Positions 48,639 through 57,784 of a stretch of 64,000 nt of DNA are shown piece by piece (the first letter of the stretch is position 1; every line of letters starts with the position of its first letter). The stretch comes from Microvirga terrestris (lineage in GTDB: Bacteria > Pseudomonadota > Alphaproteobacteria > Rhizobiales > Beijerinckiaceae). The notes under the pieces are model-generated. The model did no database searches, was not told where the DNA came from, and saw only the letters and a program-made list of their open reading frames with translations. Location: the NCBI RefSeq assembly GCF_015694425.1, contig NZ_JADQDN010000005.1:62001-126000 (forward strand), written 5' to 3'. The translations under genes were made by a program, and so were the position numbers.

Positions 48639-48874
48639 GTCATCCCGGACGGAGCGTAGCGAAGGTCCGGGATCGCGTGCAGGATATAGTGCTGTTTCCC
48701 TCCCCCTTGTGGGGAGGGGGCTGCGAAACAGCCAGGGTGGGGGTGTTGGCGCCGGACCTTCATAGGCTATCGCTCACCCCCCACCTCCAACTCCTCCCCA
48801 CAAGGGGGAGGAGGGCTCCAGCGCCACACTCGTTCAACAATCCCGGATCGGCTGCGCCGTCCGGGATGACGAAA
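48639..48874. repeat. Palindrome interrupted by an R1 element
   Basis: Left arm GTCATCCCGGACGGAGCG...GGTCCGGGATCG (48639-48675) and right arm CAATCCCGGATCGG...CGTCCGGGATGAC (48838-48871) are inverted copies. Normally such arms are close together; here the R1 element at 48698-48815 sits between them. The arrangement looks like insertion of one mobile repeat into another. Confidence 0.7.
48698..48815. repeat. Dispersed palindromic repeat, family R1 (copy 2)
   Basis: Same ends (CCTCCCCCTTGTGGGGAGG at the left, CCTCCCCACAAGGGGGAGG at the right) and same core (GGCGCCGGACC, AGGCTATCGCTCAC) as the element at 6712-6816. It lies inside the interrupted palindrome 48639-48874, upstream of gatC. There are no coding features. 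Confidence 0.8.
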
Positions 48875-48883
48875 AGTCCAAAA

Positions 48884-49585
48884 TCAAACCGTCACACCCA
48901 CCGTCTTATGCGGCACCACCACCTGAACGCCCTTGCCGTCCATGGCAGCCACGAAGCGGTCGGCGTTGGGCAGGATCATGGGGAAGGAGCCGTAGTGGCA
49001 GGGGATCACCGCCTTCGCGGTCTTGAAGTAACGCTCGACGGCGAGCGCCGCGACCTCGGGGCCCATGGTGAACCGGTCGCCGATGGGCACGATCACCACA
49101 TCCGGCTGGTGGATCTCGGCAATCAGGGCCATGTCGCCGAAGATGTCCGTGTCGCCCATGTGGTAGATTGTCGGCTCGTTCATGGCCTTGACGATGACTC
49201 CATTGGCGCTGCCGAGGGGGAAGTTCACGTCCATCTCGACGAGGCCGGATGAATGATCGGCCCGCACGAGCGTCACGGTAAATCCGCCCTGCCCGGTCGT
49301 GCCGCCGGTGTTCATGGGATCGAAGTGCTCAAGACCTTGCTTGGCCAGATACATGCACAGCTCGAAATTCGTCACCACCTTGGCCCCGGTCGCCTTCGCG
49401 ATGTCGAGGGTGTCGCCCACGTGATCCCCATGGCCGTGGGTAAGGAGAATGTGGGACACCCCCTCGGTGATCTTCGCCCTGTCGCCTTCGAAGGCGGGGT
49501 TGCCCGTAAAGAAGGGATCGATGAGCACGGCCTTGCCGGCGAAGTCGAGCCGGAAGGCGGAATGGCCATACCACGTGATTTTCAT
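48884..49585 (-). CDS. UPF0173-type metallo-beta-lactamase-fold hydrolase
   Basis: 233-residue metal-dependent hydrolase. The N-terminus [22 protein letters not shown] and the metal site [14 protein letters not shown] (H-x-H-x-D-H) are those of UPF0173. Further ligands are in [23 protein letters not shown] and [11 protein letters not shown] 49585 is preferred; a reading to 49687 adds 34 residues without similarity. The substrate is unknown. It is convergent with nothing, standing alone between the repeat region and the divergent sugar ABC operon. Confidence 0.9.
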   Translation of the reverse strand: MKITWYGHSAFRLDFAGKAVLIDPFFTGNPAFEGDRAKITEGVSHILLTHGHGDHVGDTLDIAKATGAKVVTNFELCMYLAKQGLEHFDPMNTGGTTGQGGFTVTLVRADHSSGLVEMDVNFPLGSANGVIVKAMNEPTIYHMGDTDIFGDMALIAEIHQPDVVIVPIGDRFTMGPEVAALAVERYFKTAKAVIPCHYGSFPMILPNADRFVAAMDGKGVQVVVPHKTVGVTV

Positions 49586-49715
49586 GGAAATACTCTCGTT
49601 TTCGGCAAGATGAAATGGAGCGGCTTCAGCCCCTGACCATGTTCCAGAGGAACAAAACGGAAGATCGGGGTTTATGAAGCTAAGCAATAAACATCAAGCC
49701 TGCAGGAGGATAGCC

Positions 49716-50981
49716 ATGCCACGCCTCATCGCCAGCCTCGGCCTTGCCGCCGGGATCCTCGCCTCGACCAACGCCTGGGCGGTGGAAATCTCCATCTCGT
49801 GCAGCGCGCTCGGCAAGGAATATGAGATCTGCAAGCAGGGCGTCGATGCCTGGGCGAAGAAGACCGGCAACACGGTCAAGATCGTCTCGACGCCGAACTC
49901 CGCCACCGAGCGCCTCGCCCTCTACCAGCAACTCCTGGCCGCAGGCGCATCCGACATCGACGTATTCCAGATCGACGTGGTTTGGACTGGCATCCTGGCC
50001 GATCACCTCATGGACCTCTCTGCCAAGGGTCAGGCCGACATCGACGATCACCTGCCCGCCATGGTGGAGACCAGCCGCGTCAACGGCAAGCTCATGGCCA
50101 TGCCCTGGTTTGCCGACGCGGGCCTGCTCTATTACCGCCAGGACCTCCTCGACAAATACAAGCGCCCCGTGCCGCAGACCTGGGCCGACCTGACCGAGAC
50201 CGCCCGCATGATCCAGGACGGCGAGCGCAAGGAAGGTCGCGGTGATTTCTGGGGCTATGTCTGGCAGGGCCGCGCCTATGAAGGCCTGACCACCAATGCG
50301 CTGGAATGGGTGGCCTCGTTCGGCGGCGGCACCATCGTGGACGAGAAGGGCGATGTCACCATCGAGAATCCGAAGGCAGCGGAAGCCCTGAAGGCCGCCG
50401 CCGGCTGGGTCGGCACCGTCACGCCCGAGGGCGTGCTCAACTACACGGAAGAGGAATCGCGCGGCGTCTTCCAGTCCGGCAATGCCGCCTTCATGCGCAA
50501 CTGGCCCTATGCCTGGGCGCTGGCGCAAGGCGCCGACAGCACCATCAAGGGCAAGGTGAGCATTGCGCCGCTCCCGAAAGGCGGCACAGATGGACGCCAT
50601 GCGGGGACTCTCGGCGGACAGCTTCTCGCTGTCTCCAAGTATTCCAAGAATGCCGATGCCGCGACGGATCTCGTTCTTAACCTGACGGGGCAGCAGGAGC
50701 AGAAGCGCCGGGCGGTCGAGGGATCCTTCAATCCTACCATCGTGGCGCTCTACAGCGATGCAGACATTGCCAGGGCCAACCCGTTCATCGGCGATCTCGT
50801 GGACGTGTTCACCAACGCGGTGGCCCGCCCCGCCACGGCGACGGGCCAGACCTACAACAAGGTCTCGACCGAGTTCTTCAACGCGGTGCATCAGGTGCTG
50901 TCGAAGCGGTCCGAACCAGCCCAGGCACTCAACCGCCTCGATCGTGACCTGAAGCGGATCAAGCGCGACGGCTGGAAGTAG
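49716..50981 (+). CDS. Sugar ABC transporter substrate-binding protein, ThuE-like
   Basis: 421 residues from ATG 49716, with AGGAGGA upstream. Signal peptide MPRLIASLGLAAGILAST, then the mature periplasmic protein. Family-1 binding protein features: ERLALYQQLLAAGASDIDVFQIDVVW, then FADAGLLYYRQDLLDKYKRP, then GYVWQGRAYEGLTTNALEW and EEESRGVFQSGNAAFMRNWPYAWAL. These blocks are very like the rhizobial trehalose/maltose binding protein ThuE, from memory of that family. First gene of a four-gene operon (binding protein, two permeases, ATPase). Trehalose or a related disaccharide is a reasonable guess. Confidence 0.85.
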   Translation: MPRLIASLGLAAGILASTNAWAVEISISCSALGKEYEICKQGVDAWAKKTGNTVKIVSTPNSATERLALYQQLLAAGASDIDVFQIDVVWTGILADHLMDLSAKGQADIDDHLPAMVETSRVNGKLMAMPWFADAGLLYYRQDLLDKYKRPVPQTWADLTETARMIQDGERKEGRGDFWGYVWQGRAYEGLTTNALEWVASFGGGTIVDEKGDVTIENPKAAEALKAAAGWVGTVTPEGVLNYTEEESRGVFQSGNAAFMRNWPYAWALAQGADSTIKGKVSIAPLPKGGTDGRHAGTLGGQLLAVSKYSKNADAATDLVLNLTGQQEQKRRAVEGSFNPTIVALYSDADIARANPFIGDLVDVFTNAVARPATATGQTYNKVSTEFFNAVHQVLSKRSEPAQALNRLDRDLKRIKRDGWK

Positions 50982-50983
50982 GC

Positions 50984-51955
50984 ATGACGAGCGCCGTCGC
51001 CCAAGCGGACGCCCCCGTGCTGCAGCAGGCACGGGGACGCCGCTCGTCGCTGACGCGTTCGCGCCTCCGGTCTGCATGGCTCTTCATCGCTCCAAGCCTC
51101 ATCATCCTCGCGCTCATCGCCGGTTGGCCCCTGGCGCGCACGATCTGGTTCAGCTTCACCGATGCCGACCTCAATAATCTCAGTGACTACGAATTCATCG
51201 GGTTCGAGAATTATCTCGCCAGTTACGACGGCGAGTGGCTCGGGCTCCTGACCGATCCGGACTGGTGGCAATCCGTTTGGAACACGGTGTGGTTCACTCT
51301 GGTCTCCGTGTCCATCGAGACCGTGCTCGGGATCGTCGTGGCGCTGATCCTCAACGCCGCTTTCCCCGGCCGGGGCCTCATGCGGGCCATCATCCTCATC
51401 CCCTGGGCGATCCCAACCATCGTGTCCGCCAAGATGTGGAACTGGATGCTGCATGACCAGTTCGGCGTCATCAACGACATGCTCCTGCGCGTCGGCCTGA
51501 TCGCCGCGCCGGTCACCTGGACGGCGAATGCGGACACGGCTCTCTGGGCCGCCGTCGCGGTAGATGTCTGGAAGCACACCTCCTTCATGGCCCTGCTCAT
51601 CTTGGCTGCCCTTCAGATGCTGCCGCAGGACATCTATGAGGCCGCGAAGGTGGACGGCGTTTCCCCCACCCGCGTGTTCTTCCGCATCACCCTGCCGCTG
51701 ATCAAGCCGGCGCTGCTGGTCGCGGTGATCTTCCGCTCGCTCGATGCGCTTCGCGTCTTCGACCTCATCTACGTGCTGACTTCGAACTCGCGGGACACGG
51801 CCTCCATGTCGATCTATGCGCGCCAGCAGCTCGTGGATTTCCAGGAGGTCGGCTTGGGCTCCGCCGCCTCCACGCTGATCTTCCTCATCATCGCCCTCAT
51901 CGTCGTCATTACCCTGGCGGCGGGACGCGTGCGCCTCGGGGAGGATCCGCGATGA
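50984..51955 (+). CDS. Sugar ABC transporter permease, ThuF/MalF-like
   Basis: 323-residue inner-membrane permease with six predicted helices. It starts after a basic cytoplasmic segment (RGRRSSLTRSRLRSAWLFI), two bases after the binding-protein stop. The EAA loop that contacts the ATPase is EAAKVDGVSPTRVFFRITLPLIKP (about residues 216-239). The MalF-type fold is complete. It pairs with the MalG-like permease whose start overlaps its stop (ATGA). An alternative reading of the family is glycerol-3-phosphate or alpha-glucoside uptake. Confidence 0.9.
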   Translation: MTSAVAQADAPVLQQARGRRSSLTRSRLRSAWLFIAPSLIILALIAGWPLARTIWFSFTDADLNNLSDYEFIGFENYLASYDGEWLGLLTDPDWWQSVWNTVWFTLVSVSIETVLGIVVALILNAAFPGRGLMRAIILIPWAIPTIVSAKMWNWMLHDQFGVINDMLLRVGLIAAPVTWTANADTALWAAVAVDVWKHTSFMALLILAALQMLPQDIYEAAKVDGVSPTRVFFRITLPLIKPALLVAVIFRSLDALRVFDLIYVLTSNSRDTASMSIYARQQLVDFQEVGLGSAASTLIFLIIALIVVITLAAGRVRLGEDPR

Positions 51956-52776
51956 AAATCCTCCCTCGCATCGGGTTCTGGCTGCTGGTGATCCTCATCG
52001 GAGTCTTCGCGCTCTTCCCGCTCTATTACGCGATCATCTCGTCCTTCCGTTCCGGCGCCGCGCTGTTCACCATCGCCTATCTGCCGGAGCGGTTCGATGT
52101 CTCGAACTACATCGCCGTCTTCGACCGCCAGCCCTTCGGCCAGAACATACTCAACTCGATCATCGTCGCTGGCTCCGTCGTGGCTATCTCGCTAAGCCTC
52201 GGTATGACGGCAGCCTACGCCTTCGGACGTATCGCGTTTCGCGGCCGGGCGCTCTTGCTCATGACCATTCTGGCCGTCTCCATGTTCCCGCAGGTGGCCG
52301 TGCTGTCCGGCATGTTCGAGCTGATCCGCAGCCTCGGGCTCTACAACACCCTGCCGGGCCTGATCCTCGCCAATCTCATGCTCACCCTTCCCTTCACGAT
52401 CTGGGTGCTCACCACTTTCATGCGCGAGCTGCCGAAGGAAATCGAGGAAGCGGCGTTCGTCGACGGGGCGACGCCCTGGATCGTCGTGCGACGCGTATTC
52501 CTGCCGCTCATGGCCCCGGCCGCGGTCACGACGGGTCTCCTCGCCTTCATCGTGTCGTGGAACGAGTTCCTCTTCGCCCTCACCTTCACCCTGACCAACG
52601 AGCGCCGCACCGTACCACCCGCCATCGCGCTCATGACCGGCTCGACAGCCTATGAACTGCCCTGGGGCACGATCATGGCGGCGTCCGTCATCGTGACGGT
52701 GCCGATCATCGGCCTCGTGCTCGTGTTCCAGCGCAAGATCGTGGCGGGCCTCACGGCCGGCGCAGTGAAAGGCTAA
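51952..52776 (+). CDS. Sugar ABC transporter permease, ThuG/MalG-like
   Basis: 274-residue inner-membrane permease with six helices. It begins MKILPRIGFWLLVILIGVFALFPL and carries the EAA loop EEAAFVDGATPWIVVRRVFLPLMAP at about residues 165-189. Conserved FPQVAVLSGMFELIRSLGLYNT and SWNEFLFALTF are MalG-type. It overlaps the upstream permease by four bases and is followed 15 bases later by the ATPase gene. It completes the membrane part of the transporter. Confidence 0.9.
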   Translation: MKILPRIGFWLLVILIGVFALFPLYYAIISSFRSGAALFTIAYLPERFDVSNYIAVFDRQPFGQNILNSIIVAGSVVAISLSLGMTAAYAFGRIAFRGRALLLMTILAVSMFPQVAVLSGMFELIRSLGLYNTLPGLILANLMLTLPFTIWVLTTFMRELPKEIEEAAFVDGATPWIVVRRVFLPLMAPAAVTTGLLAFIVSWNEFLFALTFTLTNERRTVPPAIALMTGSTAYELPWGTIMAASVIVTVPIIGLVLVFQRKIVAGLTAGAVKG

Positions 52777-52791
52777 TCCGGGAAGACATGT

Positions 52792-53922
52792 ATGGCTGAT
52801 GTAGTCCTCAAGAATGTCCAGAAATCCTTCGGTCGAGCGAAGGTCATTCACGGAGTGGATCTCGACATCCGCGACGGTGAGTTCGTGGTCTTCGTCGGCC
52901 CCTCCGGCTGCGGAAAGTCGACCCTGCTGCGCCTTATCGCCGGCCTTGAGGACATCACGGCAGGCGATCTCTTCATCGGCGGCGAGCGGGTGAACGATCT
53001 GGTGCCGGCCAAGCGCGGCATCGCCATGGTGTTCCAATCCTACGCGCTTTATCCGCACATGAACGTCTACGACAACATGGCCTTCGGGCTGGAACTTGCG
53101 AAGTCCTCGAAACAAGAGATCGACCGAAAGGTACGCGAAGCCGCGCGTCTGCTGCAGATCGAGCAACTCCTCGACCGCAAGCCGCGCCAGCTGTCTGGTG
53201 GTCAGCGCCAGCGCGTCGCCATCGGCCGCGCCATCGTGCGCGACCCGAAGGTTTTTCTGTTCGACGAGCCGCTCTCCAACCTCGACGCGGCTCTGCGCGT
53301 GCAGACCCGCATCGAGATCGCCAAGCTCCACAACGATACGCGCGCAACGATGATCTACGTGACGCACGATCAGGTCGAAGCGATGACGCTCGCCGACCGG
53401 ATCGTGGTTCTCAACGCCGGCCGCATCGAGCAGGTGGGCACGCCACTCGAGCTCTATCACCGGCCGGCGAACCTGTTCGTGGCCGGCTTCATAGGTTCGC
53501 CGCAGATGAACTTTCTCGAGTGCCAGGTTGCCGGCGTCGGACCGGGCGAGGTGCTGGTGAGCCTGCCCGGCGGCGGCAGCCTGTCCGTGCCTGTCGAGCC
53601 GGACGGCGTGCAGGCTGGGGACGCCGTCACCCTGGGCATCAGGCCGGACCATGTCAGGATCGGCCCGGAGGGAGCGCTGACGGGCCGGGTCGAGCTGGTG
53701 GAGGAGCTGGGCGAGAATCACCTGCTCTACGTGGATGCGGGCCAGGGCCGGCGCCTCACCGTGCGCGAGCCCGGCGACGCGCGGCATGAGGCGGGCTCAA
53801 GCGTCTCCCTCGACCTCGCGCGCGACTTCTGTCACCTGTTCCGGCACACGGGCGAGGCGCTGCGGCCACAGGCAGATGCCACGACACCTACCTCTCCCAA
53901 CCTGACCAGCAGCGCCGCTTAA
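52792..53922 (+). CDS. Sugar ABC transporter ATPase, MalK/UgpC/ThuK-like
   Basis: 376 residues. The nucleotide-binding domain holds Walker [10 protein letters not shown] (about residue 37), Q-loop [12 protein letters not shown], signature [16 protein letters not shown], Walker [14 protein letters not shown] and the switch histidine in [14 protein letters not shown]. The C-terminal regulatory TOBE/OB region (about 240-376) is typical of MalK/UgpC proteins, which power disaccharide and glycerol-3-phosphate importers. Last gene of the operon, followed by an R2 palindrome. Confidence 0.92.
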   Translation: MADVVLKNVQKSFGRAKVIHGVDLDIRDGEFVVFVGPSGCGKSTLLRLIAGLEDITAGDLFIGGERVNDLVPAKRGIAMVFQSYALYPHMNVYDNMAFGLELAKSSKQEIDRKVREAARLLQIEQLLDRKPRQLSGGQRQRVAIGRAIVRDPKVFLFDEPLSNLDAALRVQTRIEIAKLHNDTRATMIYVTHDQVEAMTLADRIVVLNAGRIEQVGTPLELYHRPANLFVAGFIGSPQMNFLECQVAGVGPGEVLVSLPGGGSLSVPVEPDGVQAGDAVTLGIRPDHVRIGPEGALTGRVELVEELGENHLLYVDAGQGRRLTVREPGDARHEAGSSVSLDLARDFCHLFRHTGEALRPQADATTPTSPNLTSSAA

Positions 53923-53929
53923 CCCAAAG

Positions 53930-54032
53930 TGCCATTCCCGGCCGGAGCGCAGCGGAGGGAAAGGGAATCCATAGCGCTGAGCGTGAGTGTGGATCCCCTT
54001 CCCGCATTTCGTGCGCCGGGGACGACACGGAG
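53930..54032. repeat. Dispersed palindromic repeat, family R2 (copy 2)
   Basis: Shares with 27826-27906 the blocks CATTCCCGG, AGGGAATCCA, GCTGAGCG, TGGATCCCCTTCCCG and CGCCGGGGACGACAC in the same order and spacing. It lies eight bases after the ATPase stop and may also act as the operon terminator. Confidence 0.75.
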
Positions 54033-54098
54033 TGCGCTCGACGCCAGCCAACTTCCTCTATACTGCCTGTGATCCGCGAGGCTGGTGAGGAGGCTGCC

Positions 54099-54656
54099 AT
54101 GATTTCCAAGGACGACGAACTGGTCGCCTTCATCGACGGCTTGCCTCCGCGCGCGCGCCTCATGGGGCTCGACCTCGGCACCAAGACCATCGGCCTCGCT
54201 CTGTCCGACGTGGAGCGCCGGATCGCGACGCCGCTCGAGACGATCAAGCGCGTGAAGTTCACGCCCGACGTGGGCCGGATCAAGGATCTCGCCGCCCGCT
54301 ACGAGGTCGGCGGCCTCGTCTTCGGCTTGCCGCTCAACATGGACGGCACCGAGGGGCCCCGCTCGCAAGCGACCCGCGCCTTCATCCGGAACATGAAGCC
54401 GCTCCTCCCCTTGCCCGTTCTGTTCTGGGATGAGCGCATGTCCACCATGGTGGTGACCCGCACCCTTCTCGATGCGGACACATCCAGGGCCAAGCGCGCC
54501 GACGCTGTGGACAAAATGGCCGCGGCCTACATCCTGCAAGGGGCTCTCGACCGTTACGAGCGGATCGCAAGCGACGCGGCGGATGCCGAGGACGAGGCCG
54601 CCGCAAGAGCAGGCCTCGACATGGAAACGCCGCCCGGAGGCGGCGCGATGGAGTGA
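54099..54656 (+). CDS. ruvX: Putative pre-16S rRNA nuclease / Holliday junction resolvase-like YqgF
   Basis: 185 residues from ATG 54099, with GAGGAGG upstream (an in-frame ATG at 54069 lacks one). RNase H-like fold: [17 protein letters not shown] with the first catalytic aspartate, [16 protein letters not shown], and the late block [12 protein letters not shown] with E and the final D in [15 protein letters not shown]. The family acts in 16S rRNA 5'-end maturation. The C-terminal 30 residues are acidic and variable. It is monocistronic and convergent with the RTX gene at 54712. Confidence 0.92.
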   Translation: MISKDDELVAFIDGLPPRARLMGLDLGTKTIGLALSDVERRIATPLETIKRVKFTPDVGRIKDLAARYEVGGLVFGLPLNMDGTEGPRSQATRAFIRNMKPLLPLPVLFWDERMSTMVVTRTLLDADTSRAKRADAVDKMAAAYILQGALDRYERIASDAADAEDEAAARAGLDMETPPGGGAME

Positions 54657-54711
54657 GCACAACCGCCGGGTGGCTTGCTAAGCTATCCCCGGCGGGTCCT
54701 TTGTCGACCAA

Positions 54712-55266
54712 TCAGAAAACGACGAAATCCTTGTAAGTCATCTTCAGGTTCTTATCGAGGATCGCAAACTGTTGCGCCGCCTTCGATCCCGTTCCATCCG
54801 GATCATAGGCAAGCGCGCCTGTGCTTTTGTCATAGAGGATGCGGTCACTTCGATCATGAGCCTTCGACCCGGCCCAGAAGGCACCTGACGAGATCACGCC
54901 GTTCGACGAGGCGGAAACCTTGAAGATGCCCTTCCAGAGCATGATCATGTCGTACTTCAGGTTGAAGTCCATCACGGTGTCGATGGAAGAATTCGACAGC
55001 TTGGACTCGAAGACGAAAAAGTCATAGCCCGCCCCACCGGTCATGGTGTCACGGCCGAGGCCGCCGCTCATGAGGTCGTTGCCGCTGTCGCCATAAATCG
55101 TGTCATTGCCTGAGAAGCCATCGATCACATCGTGGCCGCCAGCACCTCGAATGACGTCGTTGCCGGCACGCCCGTCAATGATGTTCGTCTTGCTGTTGCC
55201 GGTGATCGTATCTGCCCCGGATGTACCCACAGCATTGCCATTCGGATCGAGCCTAATTCTGAGCAT
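54712..55266 (-). CDS. Small RTX-type calcium-binding protein
   Basis: 184 residues. Five tandem RTX nonapeptide turns occupy about residues 18-80 (GNSKTNIIDGRAGNDVIRG, GHDVIDGFSGNDTIYGDSG, NDLMSGGLGRDTMTGGAGYD). The C-terminal half is a secretion-type module: FFVFESKLSNSSIDTVMDF, then KAHDRSDRILYDKSTGALAY, then FAILDKNLKMTYKDFVVF. The DR-x-D...Y-x-K-S/T-G-x-L-x-Y-D-x-D-G pattern is shared with the RTX protein at 17905. There is no Sec signal. It is very short and has no enzymatic part, so a binding or surface role is likely. It is convergent with ruvX. Confidence 0.87.
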   Translation of the reverse strand: MLRIRLDPNGNAVGTSGADTITGNSKTNIIDGRAGNDVIRGAGGHDVIDGFSGNDTIYGDSGNDLMSGGLGRDTMTGGAGYDFFVFESKLSNSSIDTVMDFNLKYDMIMLWKGIFKVSASSNGVISSGAFWAGSKAHDRSDRILYDKSTGALAYDPDGTGSKAAQQFAILDKNLKMTYKDFVVF

Positions 55267-55721
55267 TTATATTTCCTCTATCGCCACTTATCCTGATGGG
55301 AATTCATATGCTGTCGTAATAAAATCTACATCACCAAAAAGTAACCATATAACAAATTAGGCAATGCAAATCGTCCTGATCTGCGAATATTTGCATCATT
55401 GCTCATAAAGTCTCTTTGCGATCAAGATCTTTAGGATCTGCCTCTTCGGCAAGCTGTGCGGTTTCGCACGCTGCGGCCGTCTGAATCACTACGGAAGGGA
55501 TAGCCTTAGGGGAAACTCTGATCGGCAATGCCGTCCGCTTGAAATGCCGGAGTGCATATGTCTGGATCAGACGCGCCAAAGTGCCGGACATACAGCGATT
55601 TCGAGGCTTGACGCAGCAATAAAAGCCCCCTATCTCAGCGCCACCACGAACGCTGATGGTCGGATACGAGCTTCGCCCCAGGGAAAAGCTTCGAAATTCC
55701 CAGACAAATCAGCAGCTTCGG
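55267..55721. other. Intergenic region before tRNA-Gln, no supported gene
   Basis: 455 bases, AT-rich from 55280 to 55410, which presumably holds the promoter of the RTX gene (minus) and of the tRNA (plus). A 62-residue minus-strand reading frame at 55403-55591 has no family, no ribosome site and an unlikely composition, so I do not call it. Confidence 0.5.
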
Positions 55722-55795
55722 TGGGGGATAGTTTAATGGTAGAACAGCGGACTCTGACTCCGTTAGTCTTGGTTCGAATCCAGGTCCCCCAGCCA
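55722..55795 (+). tRNA. tRNA-Gln (anticodon CUG)
   Basis: Cloverleaf folds completely: acceptor TGGGGGA with TCCCCCA, D-loop TAGTTTAATGGTAGAACA, anticodon stem GCGGA/TCCGT around CTCTGAC giving anticodon CTG, T-loop GGTTCGAATCC, discriminator G and encoded CCA. The U1-A72 end is typical of tRNA-Gln. The matching amidotransferase subunits are at 43.5-48.5 kb, consistent with indirect Gln-tRNA formation. It is followed by its own terminator. Confidence 0.97.
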
Positions 55796-55804
55796 TTATG
55801 ATTA

Positions 55805-55836
55805 GCCCGCGAGTTCAAGGACTTAGCGGGTTTTTT
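55805..55836 (+). terminator. Rho-independent terminator after tRNA-Gln
   Basis: Stem CCCGCGAGT / ACTTAGCGGG (one bulge) with the loop TCAAGG, then TTTTTT. It lies nine bases after the tRNA CCA end. Confidence 0.88.
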
Positions 55837-56104
55837 CATGCCTTGTTCGGCCAAAAATGCATTGTCTGGATTTCACCCAATTCCAACGCATTCCGAATTG
55901 CAACCTCCAGCTCCATGCAACACAGGCTTATGACCTGTGACCCGCCGTTTAAACACGGAGAAGAATGGATCATGCGCCCTCACTACAGCGGCCGCTAGGC
56001 GCTACTGATATGTGAGAAGACACCTCAAAGGGCATCATTGCCGCCTTGGCAGTTTCAGATTATGGATCGAAGCTCGCAGTTTACCTTAGGTAAGGCAACG
56101 TCAA
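55837..56104. other. Intergenic region downstream of tRNA-Gln, no supported gene
   Basis: 268 bases between the tRNA terminator and the RTX gene. No integrase fragment and no second copy of the tRNA 3' end is visible. A short plus-strand frame (55798-55998) starts within the terminator and is not credible. Confidence 0.5.
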
Positions 56105-56866
56105 TTGGCTAAGTTCACCTGGTCTGGAAACAGTGGGTTCCATCTCTACGATTTCAACCTCAGCTGGCTCGCCGAAGCAGACAGCTACGAGCGTTCGTCG
56201 ACAAGCTTCAAGGCCCTCTACGGGCAACTCAAGCGCTCTTGGGACAAGTTCGAGGGTTATGGCTTCATCTATGATGCCGAAGGCATTCCCACCGGCGGGA
56301 CTGTCACCGGCTACACGGGTGTTGAAGGTGGCCGCAAAACCGCATCTCTCACCGGGGTCAAAATCTCGGTGACGAAGCTTGTCGATGCCGCTTCGACCTA
56401 CTCGACCGGCGATGATCTCAGGGTCCTGCAGTCGGCACTATCAGGCCGCGACCAGATTACAGGCAGTCGCTACGATGACAATCTGAGCGGGTTTAGCGGA
56501 AACGATACCCTGACCGGCGGCGGCGGCGCGGACTGGCTTTCCGGCGGCAAGGGAGCCGATCGGTTCGTATTCAGGGCAGTTTCAGAGTCCAAAGGCTACG
56601 ACAACGACTACATCATCGACTTCTCGCGATCTCAGGGCGACAAGATCGATCTCTCGAAGATCGATGCCAGGACTGCGGTTTCCGGCAATCAAGCCTTCAC
56701 ATTCATCGGTACGGCGGAATTCTCGAGCAGCAAAGGCGAGCTGCGCTACGATGAATTCGGTGGTGATGCCTATATTGAAGCCGATATTAACGGGGACGCA
56801 GTCGCCGATTTCGAGCTGACTCTCGCAAATGTCTTTGTGATCACAAAGAGCTACTTCATACTCTGA
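56105..56866 (+). CDS. RTX protein with serralysin-like C-terminal secretion domain
   Basis: 253 residues from a TTG start at 56105 preceded by AGGTAAGG; no better start is available. The N-terminal 100 residues (FTWSGNSGFHLYDFNLSWLA, then TVTGYTGVEGGRKT) form an unknown beta-rich domain. A single RTX run follows (YDDNLSGFSGNDTLTGGGGA, then DWLSGGKGADRFVF). The last ~100 residues match the M10 serralysin C-terminal module (DFSRSQGDKIDLSKIDA, then FSSSKGELRYDEFGGDAYIE, ADINGDAVADFELTL). The zinc protease domain itself is absent. Type I secretion is inferred from the RTX and C-terminal module. Confidence 0.83.
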   Translation: MAKFTWSGNSGFHLYDFNLSWLAEADSYERSSTSFKALYGQLKRSWDKFEGYGFIYDAEGIPTGGTVTGYTGVEGGRKTASLTGVKISVTKLVDAASTYSTGDDLRVLQSALSGRDQITGSRYDDNLSGFSGNDTLTGGGGADWLSGGKGADRFVFRAVSESKGYDNDYIIDFSRSQGDKIDLSKIDARTAVSGNQAFTFIGTAEFSSSKGELRYDEFGGDAYIEADINGDAVADFELTLANVFVITKSYFIL

Positions 56867-56871
56867 AACAG

Positions 56872-56903
56872 AACGGAGGGCGCACTATCGAGCGCCCTCC
56901 GTT
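56872..56903 (+). terminator. Terminator hairpin after the serralysin-like RTX gene
   Basis: Perfect 12-base-pair stem AACGGAGGGCGC / GCGCCCTCCGTT with an eight-base loop, five bases after the stop codon. The downstream T-tract is weak. Confidence 0.75.
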
Positions 56904-56979
56904 AGCCTAAATGATGATGCCTCACTAAGTGAAAAGTTGAAACGAGTAATCACCGAGACCGCTGTCTCTTAACCTCAGC

Positions 56980-57357
56980 CTAATTGGCAAAGACAGGCTC
57001 AAACGTGCTTTTGAGCGGGTGCGGGTTCCAGTCTCTGTTTGAGGCCGGCGTCTCCCGTGACTCAACCGACCACCGCCGCTCGAATGCCTCGGCCGCTTGC
57101 TGATCCTTGACCCCGATCAGCCCGAAACCGGTACGGATCTGGAAGAAATCGTAAGCTGTGCCCTGGTTCTCAAGCCAGCGAACGACCTGAAGCTTAAGCG
57201 CTCTCTTGCTCCCGTTCCAGACATCCCAATCATTGACCAGGAAAACGAAGGGCCAGAGCCGGACATAGGCCTCGACTTCGTAGCAGGTCGCCGATGCCAG
57301 CTCCTCATCGCGTGTGGAAGCGGCAATAGCCTCGATGATCTTCTCCAACTCCATCAC
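56980..57357 (-). CDS. Orphan protein of unknown function
   Basis: 125 residues (ATG 57357, or the adjacent ATG 57354). Composition is that of a folded alpha/beta cytoplasmic protein rich in aromatics: ATCYEVEAYVRLWPFVFLV, then NDWDVWNGSKRALKLQVVRW, then YDFFQIRTGFGLIGVKDQQA. The end contains RDWNPHPLKSTFEPVF. There is no signal peptide, membrane helix or recognised domain. It is isolated, with gene-free flanks, and lower in GC than housekeeping genes, consistent with horizontal origin. Confidence 0.6.
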   Translation of the reverse strand: MMELEKIIEAIAASTRDEELASATCYEVEAYVRLWPFVFLVNDWDVWNGSKRALKLQVVRWLENQGTAYDFFQIRTGFGLIGVKDQQAAEAFERRWSVESRETPASNRDWNPHPLKSTFEPVFAN

Positions 57358-57784
57358 TGCCTCACCTAACGTTCGTCACATAGGGTGGTGCGGTCGAACC
57401 GGATCCCGGCGCCGCATAACGACAGGCATACCTCACATTAGGTAAACGATAGGTCATATGGGCAGTTCCAAAGGGATAGCGCTTGAAAGATAAGAGACTC
57501 GCGCTAGCGGCGGTATGCTCCCGCTTCTATGGGTCTGGAGGCCCGCCGGTTATCACTTTGGTCTGGGAATAACCGTTCAAACGCAAAGCAGCCTGCGCCA
57601 TCTGTATGCTGTTCAAACCCATGGGGCATCGTCTTCAGCGGCCTCGCTGAGTTGCGCCGCAGACTGTACACTCGATAATTTGGAGTGCCCAAGAAGCTTT
57701 CCGAAGCGTGGCTCATGAAAACCCCTGACCCGAACTCGGCCGGCGATCAGGCCAACATGGATCGGCATCGAAGTGGTTGGAGTG
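57358..57784. other. Gene-poor stretch, no supported gene
   Basis: 427 bases between the orphan gene and the second cyclase. Two antiparallel frames of about 70 codons overlap in 57504-57718, but neither has a ribosome site or a recognisable product. Confidence 0.5.

Noticed and set aside
55403-55591. 62-codon minus-strand frame upstream of the RTX gene
   Set aside because: No ribosome site or family; likely chance.
55796-56104. Possible phage or island integration at tRNA-Gln
   Set aside because: No integrase and no repeated tRNA 3' end were found in the window.
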